In this document: piece by piece, positions 8,029-17,063 of the stretch
Layout: each line of letters starts with the position of its first letter
Position numbering within the stretch: position 1 is the first letter of the stretch
Source: Sideroxyarcus sp045866275
GTDB taxonomy: Bacteria; Pseudomonadota; Gammaproteobacteria; Burkholderiales; Gallionellaceae
Reading direction: 5' to 3'
NCBI GenBank assembly: GCA_045866275.1
Contig: BAAFRX010000007.1
Location: 33,077-97,076 of the forward strand
Length of the DNA stretch: 64,000 nt
The notes under the pieces: model-generated
What the model saw: only the letters and a program-made list of their open reading frames with translations
What the model was told of the DNA's origin: nothing
Database searches by the model: none
Position numbers and translations under genes: made by a program

Positions 8029-9654
8029 ATGGAAACCCGGCGTCTTTTGTTGTTTATTGTTTTTTCATTCTCACTGATTGTATTGTGGGGAGAATGGAAT
8101 AACCGGAACCAACCGGAAGCCAAATCGAGTGCTGAAGTTCCGACTTCACCCGTACCGCAACCCATCAGTCGGCCAGCAATCGCTACTTCTGCTCCGGTCA
8201 ATGCTGATTCCATTGTGGCGGGAGAAAAAATCAAGGTTGTCACGGATCTGCTGGACGTGGAAATCAATACTGCGGGCGGCAATTTGCAACAGGTCGCCCT
8301 GCTCAAACACCATGAAGCGAAAGATACAAGCAAACCGATCGTCCTCTTGCAGCAACAGGACAACAGAACGTATCTTGCCCAATCAGGTTTGCTGGGGGAA
8401 GGTCTTCCTGCCCATTTAGCAAGCTTTCGTGTAAACCAAAAAGAATACAAACTGGAAGAGGGTGCCGAACAGATTGCGGTTGTGCTCACGCCAACCATCG
8501 AAAAAAATGTGCGGGTCAGCAAGATATACACTTTCCATCGTGGCAGCTATCTAATTGATGTCTCTTATAAAATTGAAAACACAGGGAATACGGCATTAAC
8601 TCCATCGGCTTATTTCCAGATTGTGCGGGATTCTGGCACTCCGGAAGGGGCCTCGGCATTTATTCCAACTTATACCGGACCGGCTTTTTATACGGATGCC
8701 GAAAAGTTCAAAAAAGTAGAGTTTTCCAGTATTGAGAAAAACAAGCCAGCCTTGCCTGCTGCTTCTGACAACGGGTGGGTAGGCATGCTGCAACATTATT
8801 TTGTATCGGCATGGATACCTCAACAAGGCGCACAACGAGAGTTTTACGCCAGAAAACTGAATGGTGGGCTATTCTCTGCAGGGTTGGTGATGCCCGTGCC
8901 GGAGATCAAACCAGGCGAGCACACCCAAATTTCCGCCCGGTTCTACGCAGGGCCCGCCCAATCCAAGCTTGATGAAATCGCTCCGGGCCTCGGGTTGACT
9001 GTTGATTACGGGATTTTTACCATTTTTGCCGCCCCCCTGTTTTGGTTGATGTCTTTCCTGTATGAATGGGTAGGCAACTGGGGTTTGGCCATCATTTTGT
9101 TGACGGTGTTAATCAAACTCGCCTTTTTCCCGCTGTCAGCGACCAGCTATCGCTCCATGGCGAAAATGCGGGTGTTGGCTCCCAAGCTCGAAAGGATCAA
9201 GAAGCAGTACGGTGAGGATCGCGAGCGGCTCAACAAAGAGATGATGGAGCTGTACAAAACCGAAAAAATCAATCCTTTGGGGGGATGTTTGCCGGTTCTC
9301 ATTCAGATTCCGGTATTCATTGGGTTGTATTGGGCGATTCTGGAGAGCGTTGAACTGCGCCATGCGCCATTCATAGGCTGGATCGTGGACTTGTCGGTGT
9401 CCGACCCTTATTACGTATTACCTGTCATCATGGGCCTCAGCATGTTGCTGCAAAGCCGGCTCAACCAGGTACCAGCAGATCCTCTGCAAGCAAAGATCAT
9501 GCAGATCATGCCGATCGCTTTCAGTGTGATCTTTTTCTTCTTCCCAGCCGGACTGGTGTTGTATTCCATCGTGAACAACATCCTTTCCATCGCCCAGCAG
9601 TGGTATATAACGCATGGGGCTGAAATGGCACAAAAGGGTGTTGCAAAATCCTGA
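8029..9654 (+). CDS. yidC: Membrane protein insertase YidC
   Basis: 541 residues. An N-terminal transmembrane segment (LLLFIVFSFSLIVLWGEW) is followed by a large periplasmic domain to about residue 325. Five C-terminal membrane segments carry the YidC/Oxa1 core, including NPLGGCLPVLIQIPVFIGLY. It inserts inner-membrane proteins, including ATP synthase subunits encoded downstream, alone or with SecYEG. Its 3' end overlaps the longest mnmE frame by 41 bp. Confidence 0.97.
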   Translation: METRRLLLFIVFSFSLIVLWGEWNNRNQPEAKSSAEVPTSPVPQPISRPAIATSAPVNADSIVAGEKIKVVTDLLDVEINTAGGNLQQVALLKHHEAKDTSKPIVLLQQQDNRTYLAQSGLLGEGLPAHLASFRVNQKEYKLEEGAEQIAVVLTPTIEKNVRVSKIYTFHRGSYLIDVSYKIENTGNTALTPSAYFQIVRDSGTPEGASAFIPTYTGPAFYTDAEKFKKVEFSSIEKNKPALPAASDNGWVGMLQHYFVSAWIPQQGAQREFYARKLNGGLFSAGLVMPVPEIKPGEHTQISARFYAGPAQSKLDEIAPGLGLTVDYGIFTIFAAPLFWLMSFLYEWVGNWGLAIILLTVLIKLAFFPLSATSYRSMAKMRVLAPKLERIKKQYGEDRERLNKEMMELYKTEKINPLGGCLPVLIQIPVFIGLYWAILESVELRHAPFIGWIVDLSVSDPYYVLPVIMGLSMLLQSRLNQVPADPLQAKIMQIMPIAFSVIFFFFPAGLVLYSIVNNILSIAQQWYITHGAEMAQKGVAKS

Positions 9655-10978
9655 AACCATAGCCGCCATTGCCACCGCACCCGGCCAGGGTGGAATTGGG
9701 GTGGTGCGTCTGTCGGGGCGCGACCTGGCCAAATTTGGCCAAGCGCTGCTTGGCTTCATGCCCCCAGCCAGATATGCCCGCTACACTCCCTTTTTGGATT
9801 CAAAGGGAGCCATTATCGATCATGGCATCGCGCTTTACTTTCCTGCCCCAAATTCCTATACCGGCGAAGATGTTCTTGAATTGCAAGGACATGGCGGCAT
9901 CGCTGTTACACGCATCCTTTTGAATCGCTGTATCGAGCTCGGGGCGCGACTCGCACAACCTGGAGAGTTTACCCAGCGTGCTTTCTTGAACGGCAAGCTG
10001 GACCTTGCCCAAGCTGAAAGTGTCGCGGACCTGATTGCGGCAACCACCGAGCAGGCGGCGCGAAGTGCTGTCCGTTCTCTGGAGGGTGATTTTTCGGCGG
10101 CGATCCATGCGGTTGTTTCAATGCTGATTGAACTTCGTGCCTACATTGAAGCAATGATTGATTTTCCGGAAGAAGGGGATGTGCCGTTATCAGGGCAGCA
10201 TTTCATCAGGGAAAAACTCGAAGCTGTTCAGTCGCAACTCACCCATATCCAAACACTGGCCAGACAAGGCAGTATTCTGCGTGAAGGCGCGCATATTGTC
10301 CTTGTCGGCCCACCCAATGCAGGCAAATCCAGCTTGCTTAACTGTCTGGCCGGAGAAGAGGTGGCGCTCGTCAGCGATATTCCCGGGACAACGCGCGATG
10401 CGATACGCGAGGTTTTGCAGATCAACGGAGTGCCGCTACACGTGATTGATACTGCGGGCATACGCCAAACTGACGACAGCATCGAACTGATGGGCATCAC
10501 CAGGACGCGGCAAAACATGGCAAAGGCTGACTTGGTTCTGGTGTTGATTGATGAATCAAACCCTGTCCATCTTGAAGCTTCTTTTATTGCCGAGAATCTA
10601 ATGATGGGCAGACCTGTAATCTTTGTGCACAACAAGATCGATTTGACTGGCGAAAAATGTTGGGTCGAAGAGCGAGAGGCGGGGGTGCACATCTATCTTT
10701 CCGCCAAAACTGGGCAGGGTGTGGATGAATTGAAGGAAATCATGCTCAGTCATGTCGGCTGGCATCAGGAAGACGGTGTTTTTATGGCGCGCGCCCGGCA
10801 TTTGAAGGCAATTGGCGAGGCGCTGGAAAACGTGAGAGAGGCGATGCACAGCAAACTGTTGGAATTGCAGGCCGAATCGTTGCGTCAAGCCCAACGCGCC
10901 TTGAATCAGATCACAGGTGAGTTTGTAGCGGACGACCTGCTGGGTGAAATATTTGGAAAGTTTTGTATTGGGAAGTGA
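9614..10978 (+). CDS. mnmE: tRNA uridine-5-carboxymethylaminomethyl modification GTPase MnmE
   Basis: 454 residues from the ATG at 9614, equal to E. coli MnmE. The conserved start region ETIAAIATAPGQGGIGVVR lies near residues 14-32, so GTG 9638 is a possible alternative start. The GTPase P-loop GPPNAGKSS is at about 232-240, followed by DIPGTTRD and DTAGI. The C terminus FCIGK carries the catalytic cysteine. It works with MnmG on the wobble uridine of several tRNAs. The partner gene mnmG is now separated from it by an insertion sequence. Confidence 0.96.
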   Translation: MGLKWHKRVLQNPETIAAIATAPGQGGIGVVRLSGRDLAKFGQALLGFMPPARYARYTPFLDSKGAIIDHGIALYFPAPNSYTGEDVLELQGHGGIAVTRILLNRCIELGARLAQPGEFTQRAFLNGKLDLAQAESVADLIAATTEQAARSAVRSLEGDFSAAIHAVVSMLIELRAYIEAMIDFPEEGDVPLSGQHFIREKLEAVQSQLTHIQTLARQGSILREGAHIVLVGPPNAGKSSLLNCLAGEEVALVSDIPGTTRDAIREVLQINGVPLHVIDTAGIRQTDDSIELMGITRTRQNMAKADLVLVLIDESNPVHLEASFIAENLMMGRPVIFVHNKIDLTGEKCWVEEREAGVHIYLSAKTGQGVDELKEIMLSHVGWHQEDGVFMARARHLKAIGEALENVREAMHSKLLELQAESLRQAQRALNQITGEFVADDLLGEIFGKFCIGK

Positions 10979-10990
10979 GTATTAAGCGAA

Positions 10991-11006
10991 CGTTTCACGT
11001 GAAACA
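10991..11006. promoter_or_regulatory. parS centromere site between mnmE and mnmG
   Basis: CGTTTCACGTGAAACA contains the perfect 14-bp palindrome GTTTCACGTGAAAC, the core of parS. It matches the full 16-bp consensus except at the first base. Flanking bases extend the symmetry to 24 bp with one mismatched pair. It lies about 4 kb upstream of parA-parB. Confidence 0.9.
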
Positions 11007-11064
11007 TTCGTTTTTGCTGAAAGCGGCCTTGTTGTAAGATGCGCGCCCAATTTTTATAAACGAT

Positions 11065-11075
11065 GAAATGGATAC
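11065..11075. repeat. Target site duplication, left copy
   Basis: GAAATGGATAC here is repeated exactly at 12407-12417 on the other side of the insertion sequence. The repeated bases include the mnmG start codon ATG. If the element's terminal repeat is counted as one base longer, the duplication becomes 9 bp. Confidence 0.9.
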
Positions 11076-12406
11076 AGTAGTGTCCGGTTAAATTAGTCAT
11101 TCTCGCCACGAAGCTCAATAACGGGTGGGTTTGTGGCTCAAATATTTTGGTGCCGATTTGAAATCAGTTTACCCATATTCCGGTTCAAGTAACGTCCAGT
11201 GGTCGATTCCGCTGGAGGTGAGCTATGAACATGGGCAAGACGCTGTTCGCGCAGATCATGGAGTTCGTACCGTGGACCAGTTTTGCGCGCATCGTGGCGC
11301 GCTACGGCGGAGATTCCGGGGTGCGCAGCCTGGCCTGTACCGAGCAATTCCGTGCCATGGCCTTTGCGCAACTGACCTACCGCGAGAGTCTGCGCGATAT
11401 CGAAACCTGCCTGCTGGCCAACCAGATGAAGCTTTACAGCATGGGTTTTCGCGCACCGGTCAAACGCTCGACGCTGGCCGATGCCAACGAAGGGCGCGAC
11501 TGGCACATCTGGGCCGATTTGGCCGCGCTGCTGATCAAGCGGTCGCGCAAGCTGTACTGCAACGACAGCTTCGGTATCGAGCTCTCCAACACGGTGTACG
11601 CGCTGGATGCCACGACCATCGACTTGTGCCTGTCGCTGTTTCCATGGGCGCCGTTTCGGACGACCAAAGCGGCGGTAAGGCTGCACACCTTGCTGGATCT
11701 GCGCGGCAACATCCTCGCCTTCATTCACATCTCGGACGGCAAGATGCACGAGGTCAATGTGCTGGACATGCTGACCTTCGAAGCGGGTGCCTTCTATGTG
11801 ATGGACCGAGGCTATCTGGATTTCGGTCGGCTGTATGCTTTGCATCAGGCGGGCAGTTTCTTCGTGATCCAAGCCAAGCGCGGCATGGATGCGCGCAGGG
11901 TTTACTCGATGCCAACCGACCGCAGTACAGGCATCGTCTGCGACCAGCGCATTGCGCTGAACGGTTTCTACGTTGCCAATGCGTATCCCGAACAGCTGCG
12001 GCGCGTCCGCTTCAAAGACCCGGAATCCGGCAAGACACTGGTGTTCCTCACCAACAACACTGTATTGCCAGCACTGACCATCGCCGCGCTTTACAAGAGC
12101 CGCTGGCAGGTCGAGTTGTTCTTCAAGTGGATCAAGCAGCACCTGCGCATCAAACGCTTCATCGGCAACAGCGAGAACGCGGTGAAGACGCAAATCTGGT
12201 GCGCCGTCTCTACCTACGTGCTGATTGCCATCGTTAAGAAGGAGCTGCAATTTGATGCCTCGCTTTATTCGCTGCTACAGATTCTTTCGGTGTCTGTCTT
12301 TGAGAAAACCCCACTGGATCAGGCTTTCGCGGGCGGTGGACAACTCGTAGAACAGACGGACTTTTCTAACCAGCTAAATTTGTTCGACTTTTAACCGGAC
12401 ACTACT
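11076..12406 (+). mobile_element. Complete IS4-family insertion sequence (about 1.33 kb)
   Basis: The ends are perfect 17-bp inverted repeats: AGTAGTGTCCGGTTAAA at 11076-11092 and its reverse complement at 12390-12406. An intact transposase gene fills the interior. Both sides carry an 11-bp direct duplication, consistent with IS4-type transposition. Perfect ends, perfect duplication and an uninterrupted ORF indicate a recent insertion. The element sits between mnmE and mnmG, in the same direction as both. Confidence 0.95.
11225..12394 (+). CDS. IS4-family transposase with DUF4372-like N terminus
   Basis: 389 residues, starting at ATG 11225 after a GGAGG ribosome binding site. The N-terminal ~75 residues (FAQIMEFVPWTSFARIVARY) resemble the DUF4372 domain common in this IS4 group. 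The catalytic core has ALDATTIDL (first Asp), VMDRGYLDF (second Asp) and YKSRWQVELFFKWIK, which fits the IS4 Y-(2)-R-(3)-E-(6)-K signature with the catalytic Glu. All catalytic residues are present, so it is probably active. Its TAA stop lies inside the right inverted repeat. Confidence 0.95.
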   Translation: MNMGKTLFAQIMEFVPWTSFARIVARYGGDSGVRSLACTEQFRAMAFAQLTYRESLRDIETCLLANQMKLYSMGFRAPVKRSTLADANEGRDWHIWADLAALLIKRSRKLYCNDSFGIELSNTVYALDATTIDLCLSLFPWAPFRTTKAAVRLHTLLDLRGNILAFIHISDGKMHEVNVLDMLTFEAGAFYVMDRGYLDFGRLYALHQAGSFFVIQAKRGMDARRVYSMPTDRSTGIVCDQRIALNGFYVANAYPEQLRRVRFKDPESGKTLVFLTNNTVLPALTIAALYKSRWQVELFFKWIKQHLRIKRFIGNSENAVKTQIWCAVSTYVLIAIVKKELQFDASLYSLLQILSVSVFEKTPLDQAFAGGGQLVEQTDFSNQLNLFDF

Positions 12407-12417
12407 GAAATGGATAC
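12407..12417. repeat. Target site duplication, right copy
   Basis: GAAATGGATAC is identical to 11065-11075. Bases 12410-12412 within it are the mnmG ATG. Confidence 0.9.
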
Positions 12418-14308
12418 TCCAGTCAAATTTGATGTGATCGTTGTGGGGGGGGGGCATGCCGGTACCGAGGCTGCGCTCGCCAGCGCGCGCAGTGGTTGCA
12501 AGACCTTGCTGTTGAGCCATAACGTAGAAACGCTTGGGCAGATGTCGTGCAATCCGTCGATTGGCGGGATTGGCAAGGGACACTTGGTCAAGGAAATAGA
12601 TGCGCTGGGAGGTGCCATGGCGGCTGCCACGGATGAGGCGGGAATCCAGTTTCGCATTCTTAATTCAAGCAAGGGTCCGGCGGTGCGTGCAACGCGGGCG
12701 CAAGCCGATCGATTGCTTTATAAACAGGCCATTCGCTCACGTCTGGAAAATCAGGCCAATTTGTGGATCTTCCAGCAAGCGGTCGATGGCATGTTGCTGG
12801 ACGGTGACAGGGTGTGTGGCGTCATCACGCAATTGGGTCTGAAATTTTCCGCGCGCAGCGTGGTTTTAACTGCAGGCACTTTTCTGTCCGGACTCATTCA
12901 TGTAGGTCAATCCCACTATCCGGCGGGTCGGGCAGGTGACCCCCCATCAATCAGCCTGGCAAAACAGTTGCGCGATCTGGGTTTTACTGTGGGCAGACTC
13001 AAAACGGGTACGCCTCCCCGGATTGATGGTCGTACGATCGATTTCTCGGTCATGCAGGTGCAACAAGGCGACGATCCTATACCGGTGTTTTCGTTCGTCG
13101 GGGAGGTTGCACAACATCCTCGGCAAATGCCGTGCTGGATCACAGAAACCAACGAAAGAACCCACGAAATCATCCGGGGGGGGCTGGACCGTTCGCCCAT
13201 GTTCACGGGCATCATCGAGGGGGTGGGGCCGCGCTATTGCCCTTCGGTCGAGGACAAGATCACGCGTTTTGCGGACAAGACCTCGCACCAGATTTTTCTG
13301 GAACCGGAAGGGCTTACGACACACGAGATTTATCCCAACGGCATATCCACCAGCCTGCCCTACGATGTGCAGTTCGAGCTGGTGCACTCGATACGCGGGC
13401 TGGAAAATGCGCATATCTTGCGTCCTGGCTATGCGATCGAATATGACTATTTCGATCCGCGCGGCCTGAAGAGCTCGCTGGAAACCCGCCTCATTCGCGG
13501 TTTATTTTTTGCGGGGCAGATCAACGGAACCACAGGTTATGAGGAAGCGGCTGCCCAAGGGGTATTGGCGGGAATCAATGCATCCCTGTTTGTGCGCGGC
13601 AAAGCACCTTGGTGCCCGCGTCGCAACGAGGCCTATCTGGGGGTCATGGTTGATGACCTGATTACGCGCGGAGTCACCGAGCCCTATCGCATGTTTACCA
13701 GTCGGGCTGAATATCGGTTGCAGTTGCGTGAAGATAATGCCGATTTGCGTTTGACAGAAACCGGGCGGGATTTGGGGGTCGTCGATGAGAGCAGGTGGAT
13801 CCGCTTTTCTGAAAAACGGGAAGCAATCGCACGCGAAGAGCAAAGATTGAAAGGGACCTGGTTCAATCCGGCTTCGTTGCCGGAGGATGAAGCTGTCCGC
13901 GTGCTCGGCAAGAAGATCGACCGCGAATACTCTCTGTATGACTTGTTGCGTCGGCCAGAGGTCGGGTACGCCGCGCTCATGACGTTGCCCGGTGCGAGCG
14001 CGGGCGCGGCTGATGTGATTGCCCAGCAAGTCGAAATTGGGGCCAAATACCAGGGTTATATCGAAAAACAGAAAACCGAAATAGCGCACCAAGCGGTGTA
14101 CGAAGACATGCGTTTGCCACAGGGGATGGATTATTGCCAAGTGCGTGGACTTTCCATCGAGGCGCAGCAAAAGTTCAATCAATACCAGCCTGAAACCATC
14201 GGGCGCGCGGCGCGCATTTCGGGGATCACCCCCGCCGATATTTCGCTGCTGCTGGTGCACTTAAAAAGGGGCCTGAAAACAAACCGTGCCGAATCGGTTC
14301 AAGCATGA
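12410..14308 (+). CDS. mnmG: tRNA uridine-5-carboxymethylaminomethyl modification enzyme MnmG
   Basis: 632 residues, near the usual ~630. The FAD-binding motif VVGGGHAGTEAA is at residues 11-22, followed by SCNPSIGGIGKGHLVKEIDA and LKTGTPPRIDGR, all MnmG hallmarks. It makes cmnm5 modifications at U34 with MnmE. The insertion sequence ends 3 bp before the ATG, so the native leader is now 1.3 kb away and no clear ribosome binding site precedes the gene. The FAD motif is encoded partly by a run of ten G residues (12445-12454). The stop overlaps the rsmG start (ATGA). Confidence 0.96.
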   Translation: MDTPVKFDVIVVGGGHAGTEAALASARSGCKTLLLSHNVETLGQMSCNPSIGGIGKGHLVKEIDALGGAMAAATDEAGIQFRILNSSKGPAVRATRAQADRLLYKQAIRSRLENQANLWIFQQAVDGMLLDGDRVCGVITQLGLKFSARSVVLTAGTFLSGLIHVGQSHYPAGRAGDPPSISLAKQLRDLGFTVGRLKTGTPPRIDGRTIDFSVMQVQQGDDPIPVFSFVGEVAQHPRQMPCWITETNERTHEIIRGGLDRSPMFTGIIEGVGPRYCPSVEDKITRFADKTSHQIFLEPEGLTTHEIYPNGISTSLPYDVQFELVHSIRGLENAHILRPGYAIEYDYFDPRGLKSSLETRLIRGLFFAGQINGTTGYEEAAAQGVLAGINASLFVRGKAPWCPRRNEAYLGVMVDDLITRGVTEPYRMFTSRAEYRLQLREDNADLRLTETGRDLGVVDESRWIRFSEKREAIAREEQRLKGTWFNPASLPEDEAVRVLGKKIDREYSLYDLLRRPEVGYAALMTLPGASAGAADVIAQQVEIGAKYQGYIEKQKTEIAHQAVYEDMRLPQGMDYCQVRGLSIEAQQKFNQYQPETIGRAARISGITPADISLLLVHLKRGLKTNRAESVQA

Positions 14309-14922
14309 ATGCGGCGGGGACACTGCATTCTGGGGCGGAAAAAATTGGGCTGAAGCTGGATTTTGATACCCAGCAAAAAATGCTGGCCTACCTCGCGCTG
14401 ATGCGGAAATGGAACAAGACGTACAATCTGACCGCGATCAGCGAAGAACACGATATGGTCATACACCATTTGCTGGATAGTTTGGCGGTGTTGCCCTATC
14501 TGTGGGAGGGCAAGTGGCTGGATGTGGGCTGTGGCGCGGGGGTGCCGGGTGCGATTCTCGCCATTGCCAGACCGGACTGGCAATTTACCTTGCTGGACAG
14601 TAACAGCAAAAAAACCAGTTTTGTGCAACAGGCCGCCATTGAACTGGACCTCTCCAATATCAAGGTTCATTCAGGTCGCGTGGAAGATTGGCCTACCACT
14701 GAACGGTTTGATGGCATCATTTCGCGCGCCTTTGCAGAGCTTGAAAAATTTACAAATTTGACCGGGCATTTGTTGGCAGCAGAGGGGCGCTGGGCTGCCA
14801 TGAAGGGAAAGCTTGAAGAAAAGGTGCCTCTGGGTTGCACGATTGAGCAGACAATCCAGATTCATGTTCCAGGCTTGGGTGCGGACAGGAGTCTGGTGAT
14901 TGCGGCGAAGAAAAGGGAGTAA
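14305..14922 (+). CDS. rsmG: 16S rRNA (guanine527-N7)-methyltransferase RsmG
   Basis: 205 residues, as in E. coli (207). The segment KWNKTYNLTAI is at about 35-45, and the S-adenosylmethionine motif WLDVGCGAGVPG is at 71-82. It methylates G527 of 16S rRNA. Its start overlaps the mnmG stop by 4 bp and parA follows 5 bp later, the typical mnmG-rsmG-parA-parB order. Confidence 0.96.
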   Translation: MNAAGTLHSGAEKIGLKLDFDTQQKMLAYLALMRKWNKTYNLTAISEEHDMVIHHLLDSLAVLPYLWEGKWLDVGCGAGVPGAILAIARPDWQFTLLDSNSKKTSFVQQAAIELDLSNIKVHSGRVEDWPTTERFDGIISRAFAELEKFTNLTGHLLAAEGRWAAMKGKLEEKVPLGCTIEQTIQIHVPGLGADRSLVIAAKKRE

Positions 14923-14927
14923 CTGGA

Positions 14928-15725
14928 ATGGCGAAAATAATGGCTATCACCAACCAGAAGGGCGGGGTAGGCAAGACGACGACCACCGTCAATCTGGCGG
15001 CCAGTCTGGCGGCAGCCAAAAAACGGGTGTTGCTGATTGATCTCGATCCGCAGGCCAATGCCACGATGGGGAGCGGAATCGATAAATCCAGCCTGAAAAC
15101 CAGTGTTTACCATGTGCTGCTCGGCGAAGCGACGATTGCAGAGGCAAAGGTTGCGGCCGAAAAAGGGAACTATGATGTGCTGGGTTCAAACCGCGAACTT
15201 GCCGGTGCCGAGATTGAGCTGATCGAACTGGAGGGGCGTGAAACACGCCTGAAAAAAGAAATTGCCGCGTTGGCGGAAATTTATGATTTTATTCTGGTGG
15301 ACTGCCCCCCCGCGCTTAACCTGCTTACCCTTAACGGTTTGTGCGCCGCCCACTCGGTCATGATTCCGATGCAGTGCGAGTATTACGCGCTGGAAGGCTT
15401 GAGCGATCTGGTGAACACGATACGCAAAGTCCGTGAACACCTGAATCCGCAGTTGGAAATAGAAGGTTTGTTGCGCACCATGTTTGACCCGCGCAACTCT
15501 CTGGCGCAACAGGTTTCCGCGCAATTGCAGCAACATTTTGGGGAAAAGGTTTACCGCACCGTGATACCGCGCAATGTTCGACTGGCAGAAGCGCCAAGCT
15601 ACGGAGTGCCTGCCCTGTATCACGATGCCCAATCCAAGGGGACTCAAGCTTACCTTGCGCTGGCCGGAGAGATATTGAACAAGGAAGCAAGCGCCAACAA
15701 ACATAATCTTGTCGAATCGAATTAA
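14928..15725 (+). CDS. parA: Chromosome partitioning ATPase ParA
   Basis: 265 residues. The deviant Walker A motif KGGVGKTT is at 11-18 and LIDLDPQANAT follows at about 36-46. DFILVDCPPALNLLT is the Walker B region. It is a soluble ATPase that moves ParB-bound origin regions. It is located 9 bp upstream of parB and within 10 kb of two parS sites, as expected for the chromosomal ParABS system. Confidence 0.96.
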   Translation: MAKIMAITNQKGGVGKTTTTVNLAASLAAAKKRVLLIDLDPQANATMGSGIDKSSLKTSVYHVLLGEATIAEAKVAAEKGNYDVLGSNRELAGAEIELIELEGRETRLKKEIAALAEIYDFILVDCPPALNLLTLNGLCAAHSVMIPMQCEYYALEGLSDLVNTIRKVREHLNPQLEIEGLLRTMFDPRNSLAQQVSAQLQQHFGEKVYRTVIPRNVRLAEAPSYGVPALYHDAQSKGTQAYLALAGEILNKEASANKHNLVESN

Positions 15726-15734
15726 GGATATAGC

Positions 15735-16592
15735 ATGGCGAAAATCAATAAAGGTTTGGGGCGTGGGCTGGATGCATTGTTGTCCGGGGGGGCGGATGTC
15801 AAAGCCAGTGACAGCTTGCGCGAGTTGGAGGTTGCACAACTCAAACCCGGCAAGTACCAGCCGCGGAGCCGCATGGATGAAGAGTCCCTCAATGAGCTGG
15901 CCAGCTCGATCAAGGCTCAAGGGGTGATCCAGCCTATTTTGGCGAGGGAATTGGCTAACGGAAGTTACGAAATAATCGCCGGCGAACGCCGCTGGCGTGC
16001 GGCACAAGTGGCCGGACTCAATAAAGTGCCAGTACTGGTCAGAGTGGTGCCGGACAATGCGGCATTGGCCATGGCGCTGATCGAGAACATTCAGCGCGAA
16101 GATTTGAATCCGCTGGAAGAGGCGGTCGGCATTCAACGCCTGATCGACGAATTTCGGATGACCCATCAGGAAGCTGCCGATGCAGTGGGGCGCTCACGGA
16201 GCGCAGCCAGCAACCTGCTGCGCCTGTTGAAACTGCCTCCAGAAGTGCAGGGGATGCTGATGGAAGGCGATTTGGACATGGGGCATGCCCGAGCATTGCT
16301 ATCGCTGGAAGCCGCCGAACAGATTTTGCTGGCAAATAAGATCGTGCTGGAAAACTTGTCCGTCAGGGAGGCCGAAAGTCTGGTGCAAAAACACGCGGAA
16401 AACACCCCGGTGCGGCAGAAAAAAGTCAAGGAAACCAATCGCGACACACAACGCCTTGAGGATGAGGTGGGCACGCATCTGGGTACCCGGGTTGAAATAA
16501 AAGCGGGCAGCAAGAATGGCGGGAAACTGGTCATCCACTATACAAGCAATGACCAGTTGGGAGAATTGATTGACGTGCTGACCCGCGCATGA
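15735..16592 (+). CDS. parB: Chromosome partitioning protein ParB
   Basis: 285 residues. The N terminus GLGRGLDALLSGG is typical of chromosomal ParB. The CTP-binding box GERRWRA is at 83-89 and ENIQREDLNPLEEA at 117-130. A helix-turn-helix occupies roughly 144-165 (HQEAADAVGRSRSAASNLLR). It loads at parS and spreads as a CTP-dependent clamp. AAGGA precedes the ATG. The stop is one base from the atpI start. Confidence 0.96.
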   Translation: MAKINKGLGRGLDALLSGGADVKASDSLRELEVAQLKPGKYQPRSRMDEESLNELASSIKAQGVIQPILARELANGSYEIIAGERRWRAAQVAGLNKVPVLVRVVPDNAALAMALIENIQREDLNPLEEAVGIQRLIDEFRMTHQEAADAVGRSRSAASNLLRLLKLPPEVQGMLMEGDLDMGHARALLSLEAAEQILLANKIVLENLSVREAESLVQKHAENTPVRQKKVKETNRDTQRLEDEVGTHLGTRVEIKAGSKNGGKLVIHYTSNDQLGELIDVLTRA

Positions 16593-16593
16593 C

Positions 16594-17058
16594 GTGAGCG
16601 GACAGTCATTGAAAGAGTCGTGGGAAAGTTTGACACCCCAAGCGAAGGCCGCTATCATCGCCGCGCTCGGGGAAGCGACGGCACAAGAAAAACGTCAAAT
16701 AAGCCGATTGATTGCCGCGCAGATAATTGTTGCATGCGCAGTTTCAGGCATCAGCTTCAGCTTCGGGGCGGCACCGGAAATCTCAATAGCGGCGTGGAGT
16801 GGGGGAGGGGTCTCGGTTCTCAACAGCCTGTTGCTGGCTTGGAGAATGTCCCGTGCCAGCAGGAGCGAATCCCATGATGCACAACTACAGTTGCGGTTAT
16901 TGTATTTTTATGCCGTAGAGCGCTTTTTGTCGGTAGTGATTGCCCTAGTATTGGCCATGACGGTGACAAAACAACCGCTGGCGGTCTTGGGGGGGTTTGT
17001 ATCAGGTCAGGCTGTGATGATTTTGGCGCGCCTGTTTTTGCAATTCAGATTTAGATAA
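16594..17058 (+). CDS. atpI: ATP synthase subunit I (AtpI-like)
   Basis: 154 residues from a GTG start. The first ~45 residues are hydrophilic. Four hydrophobic segments follow (for example IIVACAVSGISFSFGAA, and FLSVVIALVLAMTV near 109-122). Position first in the atp operon, between parB and atpB, and the four-helix pattern identify AtpI, which helps c-ring assembly. Sequence conservation in this family is low, so the call rests on position and topology. Confidence 0.82.
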   Translation: MSGQSLKESWESLTPQAKAAIIAALGEATAQEKRQISRLIAAQIIVACAVSGISFSFGAAPEISIAAWSGGGVSVLNSLLLAWRMSRASRSESHDAQLQLRLLYFYAVERFLSVVIALVLAMTVTKQPLAVLGGFVSGQAVMILARLFLQFRFR

Positions 17059-17063
17059 AAAAT

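Noticed and set aside
11138..12250. 370-codon minus-strand ORF across the insertion sequence
   Set aside because: It is antisense to the intact IS4 transposase, which has catalytic motifs, a ribosome binding site and matching inverted repeats. The antisense product has no recognisable domain.
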